64,000 nucleotides of DNA, taken from Coprobacillaceae bacterium UN01-12pH3A. Lineage in GTDB: Bacteria > Bacillota_I > Bacilli_A > Erysipelotrichales > Coprobacillaceae. Shown one piece after another: positions 53,543-61,300 of the stretch. The notes below the pieces were generated by a model. The model was not told the origin of the DNA, searched no databases, and worked only from the letters and a program-made list of their open reading frames with translations. The position numbers and the translations under genes are program-made. The stretch spans positions 62,001 to 126,000 of the forward strand of contig JAQENU010000001.1 in NCBI GenBank assembly GCA_027676805.1, in the 5' to 3' direction. The number at the start of each line of letters is the position of its first letter. Position 1 is the first letter of the stretch.

Positions 53543-55219
53543 TTAGCGCCCTCCTGCTTGATTATCATTAAAATAACGGCTTTCAAAATCAGCAGCACTG
53601 ATTGGTCTGCCAAATAAGAATCCTTGAATATAATCCGGTGAAGCCTGTTTAACAACCTCGTATTCCTCGATTGTCTCAACACCTTCAACACATACTTTTA
53701 AGTCGATGATATGTGCAAGCTTCACAATATATTCCAAGAAGGTATATTCATAGCTGCCTTGATTAATCCCTTGAATAAAGCTTCTGTCGATTTTAATAAT
53801 ATTGGCAGAGAGTTCCTTTAAATGACTCAATGATGAATATCCGGTCCCAAAGTCATCAATCGCAATGCCATATCCCATATCCTGAATATTCTTAAATTCC
53901 TGATTTAAGAAATGCAGATTTGGCACCCAGCAGCTTTCCGTCAGTTCTAAGATAAAGTTTCTTGTGGAAAGCTTATGATGATCATTATCTTTTAAATATT
54001 CCAATAATGAATTTTCTTTTAGCTGCGTGTAAGAAACGTTAATGCTCATGATAAAGTCAGGATCATATTTCTGCCACTGCTTGCATTGCCTAACTGCTTC
54101 TTCAAACACCCATTTTCCTACTTCAATAATTAAATGACTTTCTTCTAATAAAGGGATAAATTCAATCGGTGAAACCTCTCCATGTTCAGGAGAATGCCAG
54201 CGCAGCAACGCTTCTGCCCCCACCACTTTTTTAGTATTCGTGTCAATCTGAGGCTGATAAAACATTTCAAACTCATCGCATCCACGGCTGACACAGGTAT
54301 GCAGACTTTCCTGCATTTCAATAATCTTTAATCGACGATTATAGATTTCTTTAGAAAAGAAAATCAACTGGTTTTTCCCATTCATTTTAGCGATTTCCAC
54401 AGCCCCTTCTGCTTGTCTTAGCAGTCGCTGATAGTTATCACCGTCATGAGGGAAGAAACATACTCCGGCAGATAGTGATACAAACAGTTTATGACCATCC
54501 ATCATGAATTGATTCGTGATATACACCTGAATGTTTTCATAGATCATCTCAATACTTTCTCTTGTACCATCTTTCATTAAAAAAGCAAATTCATCTCCGT
54601 CTAAACGATAAATCTGACAATCCTGAGGCAATAAGTTAGATAATTGTGTTGAGATTAAATTTAATGCCCGATCTCCAAAAGCATAGCCATGACGTTCATT
54701 AATATTCTTGAAATTATCGATATCTAAAACAACCACTAATCCCTGAACCCCAGAATTTAAAAGGTAGTTCATATCACTTTGAAATTGAGCCCGATTCATA
54801 AGTCCGGTAATATTATCAAATTTATTTTGCTTGCCAATGTTGGAAATACGTCCCACCATAAAAAGAGGATGCTGATTTTCATCTTTATTCACTTCTCCGC
54901 GGCACGATACCCATATAACGTGTCCGGCTCTATTATAGATACGGTATTCCATATCATGATAATCCTTTTTCCCATCCCCGATTAACTGCATATCCTCCAA
55001 CCAGCGTTGGCGATCCTCCGGTACCATGATTCCCGCCCATTCTTTCACAACATCAGTCTTTATTCCTTCATCAATATTAAAATCGACATAAGCATTATCC
55101 GATATATAAAAATATCCCCGCTGGATATCCCACATATAAAGATAATCATCTGTCGTTCTTGAAAATAAATCAAAGAAATCTGCTGCAGTTAGCCCTATAT
55201 TCTTCATTATATTATGCAT
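53543..55219 (-). CDS. PAS-GGDEF-EAL protein, probable c-di-GMP phosphodiesterase
   Basis: About 558 residues from ATG 55219 (GGGAGG precedes it; the ATG 30 bases upstream lies in a TATAAT box). A PAS domain (about 15-125), a GGDEF domain with changed active site LDGDEF (about 140-290), and an EAL domain (about 310-550). The EAL residues are complete: AEALLRW, SINVSYTQL, LELTES, IDDFGTGYSSL, IKIDRSF, EGVET, QGFLFGRPI. Likely a c-di-GMP-degrading enzyme with a regulatory, GTP-binding GGDEF. First gene of a three-gene operon. Confidence 0.92.
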   Translation of the reverse strand: MHNIMKNIGLTAADFFDLFSRTTDDYLYMWDIQRGYFYISDNAYVDFNIDEGIKTDVVKEWAGIMVPEDRQRWLEDMQLIGDGKKDYHDMEYRIYNRAGHVIWVSCRGEVNKDENQHPLFMVGRISNIGKQNKFDNITGLMNRAQFQSDMNYLLNSGVQGLVVVLDIDNFKNINERHGYAFGDRALNLISTQLSNLLPQDCQIYRLDGDEFAFLMKDGTRESIEMIYENIQVYITNQFMMDGHKLFVSLSAGVCFFPHDGDNYQRLLRQAEGAVEIAKMNGKNQLIFFSKEIYNRRLKIIEMQESLHTCVSRGCDEFEMFYQPQIDTNTKKVVGAEALLRWHSPEHGEVSPIEFIPLLEESHLIIEVGKWVFEEAVRQCKQWQKYDPDFIMSINVSYTQLKENSLLEYLKDNDHHKLSTRNFILELTESCWVPNLHFLNQEFKNIQDMGYGIAIDDFGTGYSSLSHLKELSANIIKIDRSFIQGINQGSYEYTFLEYIVKLAHIIDLKVCVEGVETIEEYEVVKQASPDYIQGFLFGRPISAADFESRYFNDNQAGGR

Positions 55220-55337
55220 ATAGCTGCCTCCCTTATTCTCTATGTCCATTATATCCTAAATTTATTGGCAATACTAGATTGTTTGATAAAAAGAAACATA
55301 AGTTTATAGATATTTGATCCCACAAATTTTAAAAAAT

Positions 55338-55375
55338 ACAAATAAAAGAACCACTCTCTTTAGAATGGTTCTAAA
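55338..55375 (-). terminator. Terminator of the MucBP-like surface protein gene
   Basis: AGAACCA/TGGTTCT stem with 12-base loop and TTTATTTG tail on the minus strand. Confidence 0.75.
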
Positions 55376-55381
55376 ACTTCT

Positions 55382-57208
55382 CTATTTCACTTCTTTTGCT
55401 TCTTTTTTTCTTTTCTTTACAATGTAGAATACAAGTCCTGCCACTGCTGCGATTCCTACAGCACTTCCACCTATAATATAAGATGTTTGATCCTGTTTCT
55501 TTCCGTTTGCTAATGGTGTTTCATTTTCTTCTACGACTTCAGTTTCAGGTGTATTGTCTGTTGGTTCATTCACCAATTCCCCGTTTTCATTTACAACTAA
55601 CGGTGTTTCATTTTCCGGTACAGTGATGACTGTTCGACCTGTTGTATAATCAATAGTTACGGTTGTTCCGGTTGGCGTTTCAACTACACCGCCGTTATCT
55701 CCCGGCAATACCACAACATCCTGATTTGCTAAGTCATCGGCATTACGATAAATAAATGTATAACTGCGTCTTGTTGAATAGAATTCATGAGTATATTCAT
55801 TATCCTGTCCTGATAATAAGACATATTGATTCCCATTTGCTTCATAAGTACTAGGCACTGTAATGGTTAATCCATCATTGATGTTTGCAGTTGCTTTTGT
55901 CGTAAATAAGATCTTATTTTCAGTTAAATCATAATATGAGATCGTTACCGGATATTCTTCAATGTTTAAATCTTTTTCGTGGAAATAAACGTTATATTGA
56001 CGCTGAGCTGACCCGAATTGATGCGTAATTGTAGTTGGCTGTTCTGGTGCCAAAATATAATTCACACCTGCATCATTTAAACTTCCGGGAATGTCAAACT
56101 TAACTGTTTTGTCTACCCCTACTGTTTGATAATGACTTTCTAAGATCTTCCCCGTTGTCACATCTACATATTGTACATAAACATCATAAGGCTGATTTTG
56201 ATCTGTTACTTCCTGAGTATACTGTACTGTGTAGTTTTTAGCAGCATCACCATACGTATGAGTGATTGTTCCATTGCCAGCTAATTGATAAGAAGCGGTT
56301 CCTGCTTTAAAAGTAGAAGGAGCAGCATGTGACACTGTTTTTCCATTCTGTACGGTTAATGTTTTTCTAGCCAGCAGCACATCTCCCGCTCTGTAATCTA
56401 CGGTTACATAATAAGGCAGGTTAGCACTTTCCTCTTGAATCTGGTAACGCACATAGTACGTATTGGCACCATCATTATAAGATTGAGAAATATCGCCTTG
56501 ATTTGCCATTAAAGTGTAAGTACGGCTGTTATGTGTAATCGTTTGAGGTACTTGATAGTATCCGCCATTTGTTTCATTTACAGTAAATGTCTCGCTTGAT
56601 TTAATTGTGTTTCCATCCTGATCTATGAATACTACTTTTGATTGATAGTCATCGCGTGCCTGTAACTCATATTCGAAGACAATCGCTTCTGTTCCATAAG
56701 CCACTTCTTTATAGTTTAACCCATCTAATATGTTGTAAACACGTCCGTTTGCCGGAATAGATGCGGGTGCGCTTGCACTTGCTCCATTGGCATTGCAGGT
56801 TACATACGTCATATCCTTTAACGGAGTCCCATTGCATTGATAATATACTTTAATACGATAAGCAGCAATGCTCGCTACAGCGGCAGAATAATCGCCATCC
56901 GTATTATTTTTCAACTGAAAATAAATCGTTCCGCCATTTTTATTCAAGTGAATTTCATGAGTATTGCTTCCATTCGCTCCGACATTGACAGTTGCTCCGC
57001 TTTCATTTGTATCTCCGGAAACAGTATAAGTATAATTCTTAACTGCACTATCATTATTAGTTACAGTAAATACACGTACATATGGGTCATCACTGATCGC
57101 TGTTGAAATGGTTAAAGTTTGAGCAGCAAAGACACTTTGTGCAAATACAGTCATTGTTGAAAAAACAACAGTCAGTGTTAATAAAAGCTTTAATAGTTTA
57201 TTGTTCAT
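55382..57208 (-). CDS. Surface protein with MucBP-like repeats
   Basis: About 608 residues from ATG 57208 (AAGGAGGG site). Cleavable signal (about 1-30, ending FAQSVFAAQ). N-terminal beta domain (30-155) is followed by five repeats of about 70 residues resembling MucBP modules: strands such as VDYRAGDVLLARKTLTVQNG and VQYVDVTTGKILESHYQTVG, each closed by THTYGD- or THQFGS-like turns and a tyrosine strand. Then an acidic proline linker, a membrane helix (IIGGSAVGIAAVAGLVFYIV) and a lysine tail. No LPxTG precedes the helix; the nearest candidate is ETPLANG. Probably mucin or glycan binding, exposed on the cell. Confidence 0.82.
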   Translation of the reverse strand: MNNKLLKLLLTLTVVFSTMTVFAQSVFAAQTLTISTAISDDPYVRVFTVTNNDSAVKNYTYTVSGDTNESGATVNVGANGSNTHEIHLNKNGGTIYFQLKNNTDGDYSAAVASIAAYRIKVYYQCNGTPLKDMTYVTCNANGASASAPASIPANGRVYNILDGLNYKEVAYGTEAIVFEYELQARDDYQSKVVFIDQDGNTIKSSETFTVNETNGGYYQVPQTITHNSRTYTLMANQGDISQSYNDGANTYYVRYQIQEESANLPYYVTVDYRAGDVLLARKTLTVQNGKTVSHAAPSTFKAGTASYQLAGNGTITHTYGDAAKNYTVQYTQEVTDQNQPYDVYVQYVDVTTGKILESHYQTVGVDKTVKFDIPGSLNDAGVNYILAPEQPTTITHQFGSAQRQYNVYFHEKDLNIEEYPVTISYYDLTENKILFTTKATANINDGLTITVPSTYEANGNQYVLLSGQDNEYTHEFYSTRRSYTFIYRNADDLANQDVVVLPGDNGGVVETPTGTTVTIDYTTGRTVITVPENETPLVVNENGELVNEPTDNTPETEVVEENETPLANGKKQDQTSYIIGGSAVGIAAVAGLVFYIVKKRKKEAKEVK

Positions 57209-57245
57209 CAACAATCCCTCCTTCATCTTTCCTTTTTACATCCAT

Positions 57246-57279
57246 ATCATACCACTTAAATATCACAAACATGTCACAA
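57246..57279 (-). promoter_or_regulatory. Probable promoter with direct repeats, upstream of the MucBP-like gene
   Basis: Minus strand TATGAT -10 (57246-57251). Two near-identical 10-base repeats (TTGTGACAT and TTTGTGATA) cover the -35 position, as for a response-regulator binding site. Confidence 0.35.
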
Positions 57280-57352
57280 CTCATAAAATAATAGACAAAT
57301 AGTAAGATTTTCGTTATTCACTAATCTTATGCGAAAATGATTTAGAGGATAC

Positions 57353-57386
57353 AAAAAAAGGAATAATCCTAGCAAATTATTCCTTT
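57353..57386 (-). terminator. Terminator of the prepilin gene
   Basis: AAGGAATAAT/ATTATTCCTT 10-bp stem with eight-base loop and T-run on the minus strand. Confidence 0.8.
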
Positions 57387-57404
57387 AGGGTGGGTATTTT
57401 ATCT

Positions 57405-58229
57405 TTATTCGATGCTCCACTCCACATTATTAAGATCAAAGACAGCATAAGTTACTTCATTGTTCTGCTTATCTTTTTCTGTTTTACTGACAATCGGCAC
57501 TGTCGCTTTTTTCACAATGGGCTTTGAAGAAAAATCACTGCTGTCTCCATAATCGTACTGAATAACTTCAACACTGCTCCCCACCATGTCCATCGTAATT
57601 TTTTGATTGCTGATGGTGATTGTATTGGAACTGCCGCCATACTTTTTATAAATTCTAAAGCTGAACTGATTAAGATCATAGCCTTTTTCTTTAAATATTT
57701 CCAATAATGCACTGCCTGTATTAGGCCCTTCTGAATCTAAACGTTCCGGACGACTGGCAAGATTGAAATAATCATTTATCTTCCCGATAAAACTGCTGCT
57801 CAGCAATTCATTTCTTACCTGCTCATGAATAGTAACAGAACTTAAATCATTGGATAAGGTAAATTCCTGTTTGGCATCATTAAAGCTGACATATTTTTCA
57901 TCAATCTTAACGACAAAATCGCCGGTACTGGTTTGACTTTCATTCAGCTTTATGGAAATCATTTCTCCATCTACTTCCGCTTTTTCCATCACTTCTTTGT
58001 GCCATGCCGCATCATTCACTTTTGCTAAAAGCTCACCTCTGGCATACAGCCAAACCGATTCACTCTTTGTTACCGTTAAAACATTATGTGCTTTATTTAT
58101 TATTTTTGTATCTTTAGCGTCTTCTACATATCCTGAAACTATCGGTACGACAATCGCCGCCAAAATAGCGATAATCACTAAAGCAACGATAATCTCGATG
58201 AGTGTAAATCCTTTATCCTTACGTTTCAT
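57405..58229 (-). CDS. Type IV prepilin-like protein (N-terminal methylation motif)
   Basis: 274 residues from ATG 58229, chosen because AAGGAG precedes it and because the short leader MKRKDKG then sits directly before the prepilin peptidase site KGFTLIEIIVALVIIAILAAIVVP. A hydrophobic helix follows and then a large 230-residue beta-rich globular domain, bigger than usual minor pseudopilins. No PilB, PilC or PilD gene is in the window. TATAAT upstream suggests its own promoter. It lies directly downstream of the giant adhesin gene, separated by a terminator. Confidence 0.88.
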   Translation of the reverse strand: MKRKDKGFTLIEIIVALVIIAILAAIVVPIVSGYVEDAKDTKIINKAHNVLTVTKSESVWLYARGELLAKVNDAAWHKEVMEKAEVDGEMISIKLNESQTSTGDFVVKIDEKYVSFNDAKQEFTLSNDLSSVTIHEQVRNELLSSSFIGKINDYFNLASRPERLDSEGPNTGSALLEIFKEKGYDLNQFSFRIYKKYGGSSNTITISNQKITMDMVGSSVEVIQYDYGDSSDFSSKPIVKKATVPIVSKTEKDKQNNEVTYAVFDLNNVEWSIE

Positions 58230-58308
58230 ACCCTGCTCCTTTATCCTTATTATAACGAAAAACGATATTTTTTCTATAATAAAGAAGAAGTTTTTCATAG
58301 AATAGCGA

Positions 58309-58340
58309 TAAAAATAGTGAAGCAATGTCAGCTCCACTAT
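58309..58340 (-). terminator. Terminator of the giant adhesin gene
   Basis: ATAGTGGAGC/GCTTCACTAT 10-bp stem (one G-U), seven-base loop, then TTTTTATC on the minus strand. Confidence 0.8.
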
Positions 58341-61300
58341 TTAACTTTTTTTATTTTTCTTGTTTTCTTTTTCGTTTCTAAAACCAGTCCGCTGACAATT
58401 CCAGCTGAAACCAGTCCAATCAATGACCAAGTCATGAATGAAGTAGGATCTTTAGTATCCGGATTATTAAATCCGCCAAGATCGTTCATAAATGATTTCG
58501 GTAAATAAACGCCACAGTCCCATGTCATATCATAGCCTTCCTCATTCAGATAGAACGGACGGCTGTAATACCAGTTGTCTTCAAAAAGAGCTACCCCATC
58601 AGAATCAATGGTACTATCACGTCCAACATTGGATAAAGTGACATAATACGGACGTTCAATTTGGAAACGAACACGATACATTCCCGCATTTAAATCGGTG
58701 AATAAATAATATCCTGCGGCATTGGTTGTTGTTTGACCAATCACTTGCCAGAATCGATCGTCACTTAAATCGCCTGTTTCATTATACTCCAAGATAACTG
58801 GAATACCGCCGATGCCGCTGTTGGTTTCATCCTGCAAGCCATTCTGATTTTCATCAAACCAAACATAATCACCGATCGTTCCATAAGAATCAATGATACC
58901 GGCATCCCAAGAAAGATCTTTGGCATGATAATTTAAATGGATAATGTCGGTTGGGAATCCTGCTCCCGGTAAATAAGCCGCTAAGGCATTGGAATCCCGT
59001 TCACTGTCTCCGTTTTTTGGAATAGTTAATTTTGAAGAGATTGGCAGATCAAAGACGATGCGATAAACGATTTCAGTTCCATAATCACTTGCTTTTAAAT
59101 GTTCAAACAAGTAATGCCCGCTTTGGTCTGTCGTTGCCTGTGCTACCTGTTCCCAGCCAACACTGTTAGGTGAACGCATCTGCAAATAAACCGGTACATT
59201 TACGATACCATATTCTTCTTTTGCAGTATCTTGAAGTCCATTCTGATTTGCATCAAACCAGACATAATCCCCTAAGTTGCTGTAGCGTGAAGCACCACCA
59301 TCGATATGCTCAACTAAAGTATTCTGCGGCAAGGCAATGATGTCTGTGAACCCGCTTCTTAAATCAGCACTCAAATTATATTCGATGTCACTGTCCTGAC
59401 TGTCATCCCAACCAATATTAGCGTTGACAATCTCATATTCATCCGGAAATACGAAGCGTACTTGATATTGTCCGTCTGCCAAATGGTCAAAATAGTAGAG
59501 TCCGTCTTCTTTTACTACCTGCGTAGCGGTAGGTGTAGTTTCGAGTGTTCCGTCAAGAGGATTTATGCGATAAAGCTCTACTAGGGTATTAGGTACCGGA
59601 ATATCATTTCCATTATCTAAATCCTGCTGATCGTTATAGTTGCGATCTTCGAAGGCAATGCCGCTGATCGCGCTGTAAACGGTTAATCCGGCATCAACCG
59701 ACATATCATAACCACGATAATCCAATTGAATCACATCGCTTCGCATCGTAAAGTCATTGACACTATGCACCGCATTCGAATCATATTCACTGTCCCCTTG
59801 ATACGGAACGGTAAAGCTGTAATGCGCGTTATATCCTCCGGTCACCACCTGAGAAGTATCAAATTCAACAATGTATTTTCCTTCAGGAAGATCTTTGAAT
59901 GTATAGTATCCTTCTTTGCTGCCATAACCGAATGTGGTTTTAGTTTCCTCAATCAGGCTTCCCAGACTGCCATTATCATTAGCGTGATAAACACGAACAA
60001 TGACACCGTTGATGCCTTTTTCATCTTCATCCTGAATGCCGTTGCGATTCGCATCGACCCACACATAGTTCCCTAAAGCACCTAAGGCTGTGAAGCCGGC
60101 ATCCAAGCTGTTATTGATTTCTCCTACATAATTTGTTCCTTCTTTTGTTGCCGTTAAGCGAACAATCGAAGTCAATAAATAAGTATCGGGATTATTTGCA
60201 TCATTTCCAATATCAGAATCCAATGAATCATCCTCCCCAACATTTGGAAGTGTTGGGATGTATTGATAACGTGATTCATCTTGCGGTTTTTCAAATTCTA
60301 CTTGATATTCATAAATCGTTTTGCCGGCAAAATCATTCGGATCGGCTGAATTTTTAGAAGCGCCATTGACAGGAACATTGCAATCCAGATCATCAAATTC
60401 ATAATACCCCGATGACGATGTCGTTGTGGTATTGATTAAACTGCGGACAGTCTTCGCAATTCCATTTACATACGTTGTTTTATATTGATACAGCTTCACA
60501 CCCAGTCTAGCAATTGGCGCATCACCGTCGTCCTGCAAGCCATTGCGATTAATGTCATAGAAAGCATAATCACCGATCTTTCCTTTTGGCATGGATAGTT
60601 TTACTTTTACTTCATAATTTTCTGTACGGTTGTTGCTGGTAATCGGTTCATCGCGCATTCCTCCGCGGCTGACGGCTACCATTGCTGAATTGGCAATATA
60701 TTCATTGTCAAATTCATCTAATTCATCCGCGCTGTATACAGGAGCCTGCATCTGAATACCGATGCTCAATGATTCTCCTTTTTCAAAATACTGACCATTG
60801 TCACAGCTGACTTCCACTGCAACTGCACTAACATATTTCAAATCATCATCAGTGATTTCATCAGCAGTATACCACTTGTGTACTCCTTTTTGCCATTCCG
60901 CATCACTCATGGTGCTATAAAGGATCGGCAGATCTTCTGTCGTCGTTACTTTCTGACGCGCTTCTTTTGTCCATTTGTCCCACTTTTCATCATAGCTGCG
61001 GCTATCAATGCAGTAAAAGATTTTAGCTGAAGCGTAGTCTGGAATATCTAGGAAATCAATAGACTTTAATAGGGCTTCTTTCTTCAATGTTGTAGAGCGG
61101 TCGAATACTAAGGCACTATCGTTATCACGACTGGTTAGTGTATCTCCATAAAATGGCAAAATATCGACAATACGAATGCGATCCACCGGTGTATCCGAAT
61201 CATCTCCGTTTTTAACGTTAATTTTGTAATCGATATTTCCTCCCGAAGAGGTTTGGGCAACACGATTATAATCTACATAGTCATCATCAAAATCCCCTTT

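Noticed and set aside
53542..53691. 50-residue extension of the multi-sensor GGDEF protein
   Set aside because: It overlaps the end of the GGDEF-EAL gene; AGGAGGG precedes the ATG at 53541.
58230..58337. 36-residue extension of the prepilin
   Set aside because: It would put an extra hydrophobic stretch before the prepilin peptidase site and crosses the adhesin terminator; AAGGAG marks 58229.
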